This document shows, piece by piece, positions 19,472 through 29,459 of a stretch of 64,000 bases of DNA (its first letter is position 1; every line of letters begins with the position of its first letter). Origin of the DNA: Bacteroidales bacterium (lineage in GTDB: Bacteria; Bacteroidota; Bacteroidia; Bacteroidales; JAFGUD01). The stretch is taken from positions 1 to 64,000 of the forward strand of contig JAFGUD010000262.1 of the NCBI GenBank assembly GCA_016938685.1. The letters run 5' to 3'. A program made the position numbers and the translations under genes. The notes beneath the pieces are model-generated. The model saw nothing but the letters and a program-made list of their open reading frames with translations, was not told the DNA's origin and did no database searches.

Positions 19472-22400
19472 ATGAAAAAATTAACTTTTTTACTTTTCTT
19501 AATTGGCTTTTTTAGTTTCAGTATGTTTTCACAAACTACTGTGATTGGAAAAGTCATGGATGAAAATGGAGAGGGAATTCCAGGTGCAATTGTAAAGGTG
19601 AAAAGTGTGAATGTAGCTACAATGACAGATTTTGGCGGTTCATACTCAATTACAGTTCCAGAAGGAGGAAAAACCCTTGTTTATTCCTTTACTGGAAGAG
19701 AAACTGTAGAGAAAGAAATATCAGGGACAGAGATGGATATTAATTTATTCTCTGCTGATAAACAGATTACAGAGGTTAAAATTATTGGTATGGGTATCAA
19801 AAGAGATGAAAAAAAGATTGGATATGCCGTATCGACAGTTGATGGTGATGATGTTGTAAAAAGCAGAACAAGTAGTGCAATGAATGCTTTACAAGGTAAG
19901 ATACCCGGAGTTAATATCACTACTGCGTCAGGTGCTCCTGGTGCTTCAACAAGAGTAATTTTTAGAGGTTTTTCAACTTTATATGGTAGTAATCAACCGT
20001 TATATATAATTGATGGAATACCTGTAAATAATGGAGCTTCTGGGAGTATTTCTCTTAATGGAGGTACAGATTTTGGTAATCAAGCTAATGATGTTAATCC
20101 AAATGATATCGAAAGTATCTCATTCTTAAAAGGTTCTGCAGCAACTGCTATTTATGGAAATAGAGCGGCAAATGGTGTTGTAATTATTACAACAAAAAGT
20201 GGAGATGGAGCAATAAAAGGTATGGAAATTACTATAAATTCTTCTGCTCAATTTTCTACTCCTCTTAGATTGCCTCAATTCCAAAATTTATACGGACAAG
20301 GAATTTTTGGAAACTGGGATTTATTCGAGAATACTAGTTATGGACCAAAATATGACAATAAACTACATTACTGGGGGCATGTGGTTGATGGAGAACGTTT
20401 AATTAAACCATATAGTGCATTACCAAACAATGTTGCTGATTTCTTTGAAGTTGGAAAATTTTTCCAAAATTCGGTTTCAATTTCTGGAGGAAGTAAATCA
20501 ACTAGTTATAGATTTTCCTTTTCTAATGTATTGAGTGATGGAATTATGCCATATAATCAAGATTGGTATAATAGAAATACAGCTTCATTTCACGGTGCTA
20601 CAAAATTGTCAAATAAAATATCAAGTGAGGCATCGGTTACTTATGTAAATAAAAAGAACCGCTTTGTTCCAACGGGTCAGGGAGGACAATCAGTTTGGAA
20701 TAATGTTTTGCAACAACCAAGAGATATTCCTATTATAGAGCTTGCCAATATTGAAGATAAATTTTTTAATAATGATAATTATTATAGCCCTTATACCACA
20801 AATCCTTATTGGCCTCTTTTAGAAAATGGAAACAATAATAACGAGGATCGTGTTTATGGAATGGTTTCTTTAACTTACGATGTTTCTCCAAATTTAAAAA
20901 TCATGTGTAGACTTGGAGAGGACGTATCTAATAGACAACTTAAAGAGTGGCGTGCTTACAAAATAAATTCAATTGATGGTAGAAATTTTGATGTAGATAA
21001 TGAGGAAGGTTTTGTGTCAACATACACACAAATGAGAAATCAGTTAAATTCGGATCTACTTGCTACTTATTCAAACAATTTTGGTCATTTTAGTTTAAAT
21101 GCTCTTGTAGGACACAATCTAAATCAACAATTATATCAGAGTGTTTATCAAGGTGCTGTTGGTATCAGTGTTCCTAATTTCTATCATATTTCAAATACTT
21201 ATGGAACTCCTTCTGTTTCAGAATATTCTTCTATTTATAGATTAGTTGGTGTATATGGAAACGTTGAACTTAGTTACATGTCTTGGTTAACCCTTGCCGT
21301 TAGTGCTCGTAATGACTGGTCTTCGACATTACCTCATGAAAATAATAGTTTCTTTTATCCTGGTGTAAGTTTAGGTTGGGTATTTACTGATGCCTTTAAT
21401 AAATTTGAGGATTGGAAGAAAGTATTTAGTTATGGAAAAATTAGAGTTAGCTATGGCCAAACTGGAAATGATGCCGGCGTATATAGTGTGTATCCTTATC
21501 TATATCAGCCTGGTCGCTTCCCTTTGCCTAGTAATGTTAATGCATTTTCCGAAGGAAACAGTAAAGGTAATGACGATTTGAGACCGGAATTAACATCCGA
21601 GTTTGAAGTTGGTACTGATCTGCGTTTTATTAATGGAAAATATAGAATAGATTTTACTTATTATGATAAAACAATTAAAGATTTAATTTTTAATGTTGAA
21701 AAAGCTTCTTCAACTGGTTATACATACCAAACAACTAATTTAGGATCTATTAGAAATCATGGAGTAGAACTTTTGGTTAGTAGTAATTTTGTAGAAAGAG
21801 AAAACCTAAACATAACTTTTACTGTAAACTTTTCAATTAATCGTTCTGAGGTGGTTGAATTAGGTGCTGGCATGGAAAGTTATGATATATTTGGATTACT
21901 AGGAGGTACAGAACATTATTTCAGGGTTTATCCAAGATCTATCGACGCTACTACAGGAGAAACTATTAGTGGAAGCCCTATTGGGGTTTTTGAAATATCT
22001 GCACCAGAAATTTATACTGATGATAATGGAGAAGAACATGTTGTTGTTAATCCACAGGGTGTTCCTAAATTAGCTACTTCTGGTTATGATACTTGGGGTA
22101 AATCAGAGTACGATTTTATGTCAGGATTTATTTTAGATATGAGAATATTCAAAATAATAAATGTAAGTGCAACAGTTGATTGGAGACAAGGTGGTTGGAT
22201 GCATTCTAGAACCGCTGGTATGGTATATTTTACAGGAACAACTCCTGCTACGCTATATAATGATAGACAACCATTTGTAGTTCCGAATTCTGTAATTCAA
22301 GTTGATACTGACGATGATGGAAATCCTGTATATGTTGAAAATACGGTTCCTGTTCTATATGATGTATTGGGCGGTTCCGCTAATTCTTATTGGGATTTAG

Positions 22401-22687
22401 GAGGCACTCTTCTTGGTGGACATGAATTAGTTTCTAAAACATTTGTGAAACTTAGAGATGTTTCTATTTCTGTTAATGTTCCAAATAAATGGTTACAAAA
22501 ATCTCCGTTTGGTATGGTAAGCGTAGGATTTGTAGGTAATAATTTATTGTTATGGACTCCTGCTACAAATAATTTTATTGATCCTGAGTTAACAACATAC
22601 GGTAACGATTTGTATGCTGAATTCGGAGAGTTTGGTGCTACTCCTTCTGTTAGAACTCTCGGGTTTAGTTTAACAGTTAAATTTTAA
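19472..22687 (+). CDS. SusC/RagA family TonB-linked outer membrane protein (second copy)
   Basis: 1071 aa; GKIPGVNITTASGAPGASTRVIFRGFSTLYGSNQPLYIIDGIPVNN and AATAIYGNRAANGVVIITTK. Confidence 0.96.
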   Translation: MKKLTFLLFLIGFFSFSMFSQTTVIGKVMDENGEGIPGAIVKVKSVNVATMTDFGGSYSITVPEGGKTLVYSFTGRETVEKEISGTEMDINLFSADKQITEVKIIGMGIKRDEKKIGYAVSTVDGDDVVKSRTSSAMNALQGKIPGVNITTASGAPGASTRVIFRGFSTLYGSNQPLYIIDGIPVNNGASGSISLNGGTDFGNQANDVNPNDIESISFLKGSAATAIYGNRAANGVVIITTKSGDGAIKGMEITINSSAQFSTPLRLPQFQNLYGQGIFGNWDLFENTSYGPKYDNKLHYWGHVVDGERLIKPYSALPNNVADFFEVGKFFQNSVSISGGSKSTSYRFSFSNVLSDGIMPYNQDWYNRNTASFHGATKLSNKISSEASVTYVNKKNRFVPTGQGGQSVWNNVLQQPRDIPIIELANIEDKFFNNDNYYSPYTTNPYWPLLENGNNNNEDRVYGMVSLTYDVSPNLKIMCRLGEDVSNRQLKEWRAYKINSIDGRNFDVDNEEGFVSTYTQMRNQLNSDLLATYSNNFGHFSLNALVGHNLNQQLYQSVYQGAVGISVPNFYHISNTYGTPSVSEYSSIYRLVGVYGNVELSYMSWLTLAVSARNDWSSTLPHENNSFFYPGVSLGWVFTDAFNKFEDWKKVFSYGKIRVSYGQTGNDAGVYSVYPYLYQPGRFPLPSNVNAFSEGNSKGNDDLRPELTSEFEVGTDLRFINGKYRIDFTYYDKTIKDLIFNVEKASSTGYTYQTTNLGSIRNHGVELLVSSNFVERENLNITFTVNFSINRSEVVELGAGMESYDIFGLLGGTEHYFRVYPRSIDATTGETISGSPIGVFEISAPEIYTDDNGEEHVVVNPQGVPKLATSGYDTWGKSEYDFMSGFILDMRIFKIINVSATVDWRQGGWMHSRTAGMVYFTGTTPATLYNDRQPFVVPNSVIQVDTDDDGNPVYVENTVPVLYDVLGGSANSYWDLGGTLLGGHELVSKTFVKLRDVSISVNVPNKWLQKSPFGMVSVGFVGNNLLLWTPATNNFIDPELTTYGNDLYAEFGEFGATPSVRTLGFSLTVKF

Positions 22688-22759
22688 TCATTAAATGAAA
22701 ATTATTTCAAATTCTGTAAGTAATTATTTGTTTACACAGTATTTTATAAAATAATAAAT

Positions 22760-24307
22760 ATGAAAAAATTAATAATTTTAATATTTGTAACAGCTGTCAT
22801 CTTTTCAGTTAGTTGCAAAAAGTTTTTAGATGTAAATCATGATCCTAATAATCTGGAACCAGAATATGTTTCTGTAGACTTGGTATTTCCAGCTGCTGTG
22901 GAAAATTCTGCCAGTATTATAGGTAGTTATGGATTGATGGTTGGTGAAATATGGTCGCAACACTGGACGTCTGATGCTAACGCTCCTCAGTACCAATCTG
23001 AGGATAGTTATCAGGTTACTGCTGGTGATTACAATTATGATATTGGTTTATGGTCCAGTTTATATGCAGGTGCATTGAAAGACTATGAATTTATCAGAGA
23101 AAAATGTTTAGTTGATAGCAATTGGACTTATTATCTTATGGCTACTACAATGCAGTGTTATACTTTTCAGTTGTTAGCTGATTTCTTTGATCAAATACCT
23201 GTTACAGAAGCTTTAAAAGGTGTAGATAATCCTATTTATAACTCTGGACAAGAGGTTTATGATATATTGAATGAAAGATTAAACTTTGCATTAGCTCAAA
23301 ATCTTGACGCAGCTACTTGCTTAGTTCCTGGTAAAGATGATTTAGTTTTTCAGGGAGAAATGGGTAATTGGATTGCTTTTGCTAATACTCTAAAATTAAA
23401 AATGTTTTTGAGACAGGTTTATGTTTCTGGAAATCATGCTGTTGATAGTATTTCTGCTTTAGTTAATAGTGGCGTTGATTTTATTACAATTGATGCTACT
23501 TTTACTGATTTTGTTGATGAATCAGGTAGGGACAACTATATGTACGCAATGGAATTTAGAGGTGGAAATATGAATATGAGAGCTAGTAAAACATTGCTAG
23601 ATTTCTTAGTTGAAAAAGGTGATAATAGATATGAATATATCTTCAAGCCGGCTAACAGTGCTGGCGATTATAACGGTATGTATCAAGGAGATTACAGAAA
23701 CGAATATTCTTATGTAGGTGACGATAGCCCTGATTTATCAAGTCCAAGAATTATTTCTTCAATGCCTATGTATTTTATGTCGGCATCTGAAAGTTATTTC
23801 TTACAAGCAGAAGCTGCTTTGAGAATAGGCAGTGGAATGGATTCAATGTATTATACATTAGGTATTTTAGCTGATATTAACAGATTGGAAAGTACATTTA
23901 TGCCGACAGATGCTAACCTAGATAATATTGATGTTGATACAATATTAAATTTTTATGCACAATATGATATTTCAGCTAGTTTTGAAAGTAAACTGGAGAA
24001 AATTATTGTTCAAAAATGGGTTGCTTTAGCTAATATAGGTGGTTTTGAAACATTTTTTGAGCATAATAGAACAGGATATCCAAGAGAAAGTTCTTTAAGT
24101 CCTTCGGAAAGTAATTTTGCTACTGACTATGTAAAAGGAAGCTGGATTGTTTCACTTACTGGGGTACTTTCTCCTCCTGTTCGATATCCAAAAAGACTTA
24201 TTTATACTAGTAATGAGCAGAGTAAAAATATTAACACACCAGCAGTAGAACCACTTAATAGTCCTATTTGGTGGGATCAAAAGGAGTATCCTTATGTTTA
24301 TGAATAG
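22760..24307 (+). CDS. SusD/RagB family nutrient-binding lipoprotein (second copy)
   Basis: 515 aa; lipobox VIFSVSCKKFLDVNHDPNNLEP; follows SusC. Confidence 0.93.
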   Translation: MKKLIILIFVTAVIFSVSCKKFLDVNHDPNNLEPEYVSVDLVFPAAVENSASIIGSYGLMVGEIWSQHWTSDANAPQYQSEDSYQVTAGDYNYDIGLWSSLYAGALKDYEFIREKCLVDSNWTYYLMATTMQCYTFQLLADFFDQIPVTEALKGVDNPIYNSGQEVYDILNERLNFALAQNLDAATCLVPGKDDLVFQGEMGNWIAFANTLKLKMFLRQVYVSGNHAVDSISALVNSGVDFITIDATFTDFVDESGRDNYMYAMEFRGGNMNMRASKTLLDFLVEKGDNRYEYIFKPANSAGDYNGMYQGDYRNEYSYVGDDSPDLSSPRIISSMPMYFMSASESYFLQAEAALRIGSGMDSMYYTLGILADINRLESTFMPTDANLDNIDVDTILNFYAQYDISASFESKLEKIIVQKWVALANIGGFETFFEHNRTGYPRESSLSPSESNFATDYVKGSWIVSLTGVLSPPVRYPKRLIYTSNEQSKNINTPAVEPLNSPIWWDQKEYPYVYE

Positions 24308-24329
24308 TAAAATTTTAAAAAATAAAAAT

Positions 24330-25004
24330 ATGAGTAAAATTACATATATAATATTAGTCTTTATATTAGTTGGTTTAAATAGTTGTAATTTGTTTTATGA
24401 TATTGATACAACTAATGTTTCTGTTGTCTCAACAAAACCTGTTATTCAAGTATTAGGAGATGAAATACAAAGTATTAAAGTTGGGGGGACTTATCAAGAG
24501 GAAGGATGTATTGTTTCTGTGACAGCTGACTCTACAGATTATCCGTATGAATATATTGGTGCCCCTGATGTTAATACAGCTGGTTTTTATATTGTAACCT
24601 ATACTGCTGTTAATGGTTTTGGTTGGAAATCAAGAGCATTTAGATCTATTTTAGTTCATGAAGGTAATAGTGGATATTCAGATGATATTGCTGGTAATTA
24701 CGAGTCGGGTATAATCGAAGATTTAAAAAAACGTTCTTCAATATCAAAGTATGACGTTGACGGCTTTTGGTATATTTCTGATGGCTATGGGCAATTAGGT
24801 ACGAAACTCCCCATTATTTTTGCTGATAAGGGAGATGGTATTAATTATGGCATTGTACCAAATGATATTCCTGATTTTGGATTGGTTACAGGAACCGCTG
24901 TTCGAAATAGTCTAATGAATAGTTTTACATTTAGTCTACGGATCGAAATGTTGGATGGTAGTGTCTTAAATCAAAGTTTTATTTGGAAATTGAAATTAAA
25001 TTAA
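24330..25004 (+). CDS. Lipoprotein with DUF5011/Ig-like domain
   Basis: ORF track start 24294; likely start 24330 (MSKITYIILVFILVGLNSCNLF). PVIQVLGDEIQSIKVGGTYQEEGCIV...PDVNTAGFYIVTYTAVNGFGWKS resembles DUF5011. Confidence 0.75.
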   Translation: MSKITYIILVFILVGLNSCNLFYDIDTTNVSVVSTKPVIQVLGDEIQSIKVGGTYQEEGCIVSVTADSTDYPYEYIGAPDVNTAGFYIVTYTAVNGFGWKSRAFRSILVHEGNSGYSDDIAGNYESGIIEDLKKRSSISKYDVDGFWYISDGYGQLGTKLPIIFADKGDGINYGIVPNDIPDFGLVTGTAVRNSLMNSFTFSLRIEMLDGSVLNQSFIWKLKLN

Positions 25005-25014
25005 AAATAATATT

Positions 25015-25590
25015 ATGAAATTATTTTATAAGCTTTTTGTAGCAACAATAGTTGTATTGACTTTTCAGTCTTGTGATTTTTATAGAGATTGGAATGAGTA
25101 TGTCGACTATTCGGAAGCATATCCCATTTGTGGTGAGTATATGGTAAGAGATTTCGAAAGCAATGATGATTTGCTTGCAGACGATCCTTACAATGATTGG
25201 TATCATATTTATATTTATAATAAATCATATAACCCTACACACGATTCTATATGGATTGATAATAGAACCGGACATCCAGTAACAGGACCGACGTATAACT
25301 TTAAGTATAAAATAAAATGTAAAGCAGATACTATTGCTTTAAGTTTTGATACAGATATGGCTGGTGATATTATTGGATATAATGTTAATCCTTTAGATAC
25401 ATGTGTTCATGTGACTATTGCTAATAGCAAAATATGGGACGTTTCTGATGATATTTCCGACCCTACGCCGGATAGTATTTACTTTGAATTTACATATTAT
25501 AATAAAGCTGGGACTAACCTAGGAACTTTCATTACAACCGGACATAGAAAAACTGGCTGGGAAGAAATTCAAAATGACGATAATATGTAA
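25015..25590 (+). CDS. Small lipoprotein of the Sus-like locus (possibly lipid-binding putative hydrolase family)
   Basis: 191 aa; lipobox VLTFQSCDFY; YPICGEYMVRDFE...DDPYNDWYHIYIYNKSYNP. Confidence 0.6.
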   Translation: MKLFYKLFVATIVVLTFQSCDFYRDWNEYVDYSEAYPICGEYMVRDFESNDDLLADDPYNDWYHIYIYNKSYNPTHDSIWIDNRTGHPVTGPTYNFKYKIKCKADTIALSFDTDMAGDIIGYNVNPLDTCVHVTIANSKIWDVSDDISDPTPDSIYFEFTYYNKAGTNLGTFITTGHRKTGWEEIQNDDNM

Positions 25591-25724
25591 TTAATTCTTA
25601 GACTATGATCTAAATTGTTCTAATTTTAGGTGCTTTTTAAATCTAAAACCAAGTAGATTATAGTTTATTATTTTTTTTAACAATAATTTTATTGTATTTA
25701 ATTTGTAAATTTAAAATTTTAATT

Positions 25725-27569
25725 ATGAAAAAAATTTTATTATCACTAATTGCATTGTTTTTTGCAATTTCAGTGTTTGGACAAGGTGATGTGATTGAAA
25801 AAAATTACATTTATACTAAAGCTACTCCTAAGGTAGCTCCAACAAAAGTAAAAGTAGAAAAGTTAGTTATGGGTAAAAATTATGATCTTATTGGACAGAC
25901 TAATTATGACCTTCAAACTAATGCATCTTCTGCTCAACGTTTGGTTTGTTATCCAGATGGTAAAATGTCTGCTGTTTGGATTCAATATCAAGGATCTAGC
26001 GTTCTTACTGCTCCTGATAGAGGAACTGGTTATGCGCATTATGATGGTACAGAATGGGTTTTTGATGAAACTAGTGGAAATCAAAGATTAGAAGGTACTC
26101 AAAGAGCAGGTTGGGGTACTCTTATGACAAATGGTACTGAAGAAATGAATATCAGCCATATTTCATCTAGCAATGGTTTATTTTGTATGAGCCAAACTGT
26201 TGGTTCTGCCGGTTCATCTTGGTCTCGTTCTGATATTACCAGCGGTACAGAACCAATGTTGTGGCCTTGTACTGCATCATCAGGCGACAATTATTATGCA
26301 ATTGCTGTTGATGATTATACTGCAAATTCTTCAGACATAGAAGGTTTACATTTTTATCGTTCTCCTGATGCTGGTGCAAATTGGTCTTATGAAGGTATTC
26401 TTCCTGAATTTTCAACTCATTTTGCACATGCCGGTGGGGACAATTATTCTATAGATGCCAGAGATGATATTGTTGCTATTGTTTATATGGGAGCATATAA
26501 TGATGCTATCTTATGGAAGTCAACTGATAATGGTGATAATTGGGATATTACAGTTATTGGCGATATGCCTGATGATGGATATAATAATTTTGGAGCAATA
26601 TATGATCATAATAGTAATTCGGTTGCTGATACTATTATTTCAACTGATGGTTCATGTGATGTTGTTATTGATTCAGATGGTTTAGTACATGTTGTTTTCT
26701 CTAAGGGAGGACATATTGACAATGAAAGTACTGGAGAAGGTGACGCAGGGTTTTATTTTTATTTATTATCAGATTGGGTTGTTTATTGGAATGAAAGTTA
26801 CGGAGAAGCAACTTGGAATGAAAGTTTATTTGATGGTGACAGACTAGAAATGGCGTTTAATAATCTAGATACAATTGGATACAGTTTTGACTTAGATGGT
26901 AATGACACTATTTGGAATTTTGCTGCATTCGCTCCTAATGGAACTTCAATTTCATCATTAAGTAGTATTGCTTCAAGTGACGATGGTTATATATTTGTTG
27001 CTTTTCAAACTGTAATGGATGGAGACAATTATGTTAATCCTAATGCGACTCCTGAACCTGAATCATTTAGGGGAGTTTTTATTTTAACAAGAACTCCTGA
27101 GGGAGAATGGCTTGATCCATTTTTAGTGTCTGATAATTCAGGAGAGTGGGTTTTTCCAAATCTAGCTAAAAATATAGTTGATGGCAAGGTGAGATTAATT
27201 ACTCAGTATGACAATGAGCCTGGAACTTATATGGACACAAGAAATGACCCAGAACCAGATCCTATTACTGATAATTATATTATTTACATTGAAATTCCAG
27301 TTACTACTTTAACAGGTGTTAAAGAAATTTCTGCAAACCAATTAAACATTAATGTTTATCCTAATCCTGCTACTGATTTTGTTACTGTTGAAAATGTAGA
27401 AGGTGCTACAATATCTGTATACAATACTTTAGGTTCTCTTGTTGAAACTATTGTTGCAGATGGTAATACAACTACTATTGATATGGCTAACTACGCAGCT
27501 GGAACTTATATTTTAAAAGTTGCTTCTGAAAGTGGAGTTGGCTCTGCTAAAATTGTTAAAATCAAATAA
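25725..27569 (+). CDS. Secreted BNR/Asp-box repeat protein with T9SS type A C-terminal signal
   Basis: ORF track start 25692; likely start 25725 (MKKILLSLIALFFAISVFGQ). Asp-box-like SPDAGANW and STDNGDNW; C-terminus INVYPNPATDFVTVENVEG...YILKVASESGVGSAKIVKIK. Confidence 0.82.
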   Translation: MKKILLSLIALFFAISVFGQGDVIEKNYIYTKATPKVAPTKVKVEKLVMGKNYDLIGQTNYDLQTNASSAQRLVCYPDGKMSAVWIQYQGSSVLTAPDRGTGYAHYDGTEWVFDETSGNQRLEGTQRAGWGTLMTNGTEEMNISHISSSNGLFCMSQTVGSAGSSWSRSDITSGTEPMLWPCTASSGDNYYAIAVDDYTANSSDIEGLHFYRSPDAGANWSYEGILPEFSTHFAHAGGDNYSIDARDDIVAIVYMGAYNDAILWKSTDNGDNWDITVIGDMPDDGYNNFGAIYDHNSNSVADTIISTDGSCDVVIDSDGLVHVVFSKGGHIDNESTGEGDAGFYFYLLSDWVVYWNESYGEATWNESLFDGDRLEMAFNNLDTIGYSFDLDGNDTIWNFAAFAPNGTSISSLSSIASSDDGYIFVAFQTVMDGDNYVNPNATPEPESFRGVFILTRTPEGEWLDPFLVSDNSGEWVFPNLAKNIVDGKVRLITQYDNEPGTYMDTRNDPEPDPITDNYIIYIEIPVTTLTGVKEISANQLNINVYPNPATDFVTVENVEGATISVYNTLGSLVETIVADGNTTTIDMANYAAGTYILKVASESGVGSAKIVKIK

Positions 27570-27590
27570 TTTTTAACTTATTTATACTTT

Positions 27591-27625
27591 AAAAAGCTTA
27601 TTCTATACTTAGGATAAGCTTTTTT
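27591..27625 (+). terminator. Rho-independent terminator of the second Sus-like operon
   Basis: aaaaagcttat-tctatacttagg-ataagcttttttt. Confidence 0.82.
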
Positions 27626-27652
27626 TTATCTTTGCATAAATTTATTTTAAAG

Positions 27653-28927
27653 ATGATTAATATTGATAGAAGTTTTCCTCCCAATTTTGAGGTTGTGAAA
27701 AATATAAAAATTCCTGAAATTGAAGTAGAAGTTCTCGAAAATGGAGTACCGGTTTATTTTGTGAAAACAAATAATACCGAAATTTCTGAAGTGATTTTTA
27801 ATTTTGATGCAGGTATTTGGAATCAACCCAATTTACTTGTTGCCTCAATGACGCGTAGTTTAATTTCCGAAGGTACTACTTTTCATAGTTCCAAAGAAAT
27901 TGCTGATATTTTTGATTTTTACGGGGCACATTTTAATACTTCTTCCGGAATGCATGCTTCTTCTGCAAAGTTGATGACTTTAAATAAATATTTACCGCAA
28001 CTAATGGAGTTGGTTGCTGAAATTTTTAAACATGCTACTTTCCCTAAAAAAGAATTTAAAATTGCTAAGAAGAAAAATAAACAACAATTAATAATTGACC
28101 TTGAGGAAGAAGATGTAATAGCTAGAAATGAAATTGAAAAAGCTATGTTTGGCGAAAATTACCCTTATGGATGGTCTGCTACTCCTGACGATTACGATTT
28201 GTTGAATAGAGATGTTCTGTTAGATTTTTTTACAAAAAACTACGTTGCCGATAACCTTAAAATAATAGTTGCTTCTAATAAAAAACAACAAATAATTGAG
28301 CTTTTAAATAAATATTTTCTCGATTTTAGAAAAGGGATTATTGAACCTGATTTCTCTCATTATAAACAACAAATAGGAAATAAATATCAATTATTTGAGC
28401 GTGAAGATGCTTTGCAAAGTGCAGTTAGGGTAGGGTGGAAGATGTTTGAACGGAAAAATCCGGATAATTTAGACATGACTATCTTGGAAACACTGCTAGG
28501 AGGCTATTTTGGTTCTCGTCTAATGCAAAATATCAGACAAAAGAAAGGTTATACATATTCTATTTATACTGCTCTTATTTTATACAAATATGATGGGTCT
28601 CTTCAAATTGTTTCAGAAGTGAAAAAAGAAAATAAACATCATGTTGTTGAGGAAATAAAAAATGAAGTTCTAAGACTACAAAATGAGTTAGTTGGCGACG
28701 AAGAGTTGATAAATTTGCAAAATTATATGATGGGAACTTTGTTGCAAGGATTAGATGGAAATTTTACTTTTGCCCGAACTTTACATTCATTTTTAGTATA
28801 TGACCTTGGCTTTGATTATATTCAAAGATATGCTAAAAGGGTGCAGGAAATGACCCCTGAGCGACTACAGGAATTAGCAAAAAAATATCTTAATTTAGAT
28901 GAAATGTATACTGTAATAGTTGGATAA
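27653..28927 (+). CDS. M16 family metallopeptidase-like protein lacking HxxEH
   Basis: ORF track start 27632; start at 27653 (MINIDRSF) follows a TATCTTTG element at 27627-27634. M16 fold: GGYFGSRLMQNIRQKKGYTYSIYTAL (R/Y pair). Confidence 0.82.
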   Translation: MINIDRSFPPNFEVVKNIKIPEIEVEVLENGVPVYFVKTNNTEISEVIFNFDAGIWNQPNLLVASMTRSLISEGTTFHSSKEIADIFDFYGAHFNTSSGMHASSAKLMTLNKYLPQLMELVAEIFKHATFPKKEFKIAKKKNKQQLIIDLEEEDVIARNEIEKAMFGENYPYGWSATPDDYDLLNRDVLLDFFTKNYVADNLKIIVASNKKQQIIELLNKYFLDFRKGIIEPDFSHYKQQIGNKYQLFEREDALQSAVRVGWKMFERKNPDNLDMTILETLLGGYFGSRLMQNIRQKKGYTYSIYTALILYKYDGSLQIVSEVKKENKHHVVEEIKNEVLRLQNELVGDEELINLQNYMMGTLLQGLDGNFTFARTLHSFLVYDLGFDYIQRYAKRVQEMTPERLQELAKKYLNLDEMYTVIVG

Positions 28928-28929
28928 TT

Positions 28930-29352
28930 ATGGCTTTTAAAAGATTTTTATTTTTATTGGATGGATTTCTTCTAGGTATTGGTGGTTTTCATGTTTTTGC
29001 AAAAACTTTACAATGGACTGAAAATTTTAAAGAAACTCAAATTGTGTTTTTAGCTATTATTGGTCTTTTATTGGGTTTTGTTAAATTTAGATTTGTTTTT
29101 TTGAAATTTAATAGAAGAAATATCCTTCGTATTTTAAGTAAAAATAATATTAAAGTCTGGCAATGCTTCACAATAAGAGATTTTATTGTAATAATTCTTA
29201 TGATTTTGCTTGGTATTAGTTTGAGAATGGTTTTCAAATTACCTTATATAGCTCTCATTCCTATTTATTTCGGAATTTCTGTTGGGCTTGGATTGTCATT
29301 TTTTCAATATTTATTTGCAGCTATACAACCTGCAAAGTATAGTAAAACGTAG
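28930..29352 (+). CDS. Small integral membrane protein, unknown function
   Basis: 140 aa, several hydrophobic segments, 2 nt after the M16 gene stop. Confidence 0.6.
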   Translation: MAFKRFLFLLDGFLLGIGGFHVFAKTLQWTENFKETQIVFLAIIGLLLGFVKFRFVFLKFNRRNILRILSKNNIKVWQCFTIRDFIVIILMILLGISLRMVFKLPYIALIPIYFGISVGLGLSFFQYLFAAIQPAKYSKT

Positions 29353-29393
29353 TCAAATTATCTTTTTTATTTAATTTTTTTGTGTATTTTAGC

Positions 29394-29428
29394 AAAGCAA
29401 TACTAAATGTTTTTTTGTGTATTGCTTT
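29394..29428 (+). promoter_or_regulatory. Hairpin in the leader of the nucleoside kinase gene
   Basis: Perfect 10-bp stem AAAGCAATAC (29394-29403) / GTATTGCTTT (29419-29428); no long U tract afterwards. Confidence 0.4.
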
Positions 29429-29459
29429 ATGCTTTAAAATTTGATTTTAATTATAATTT

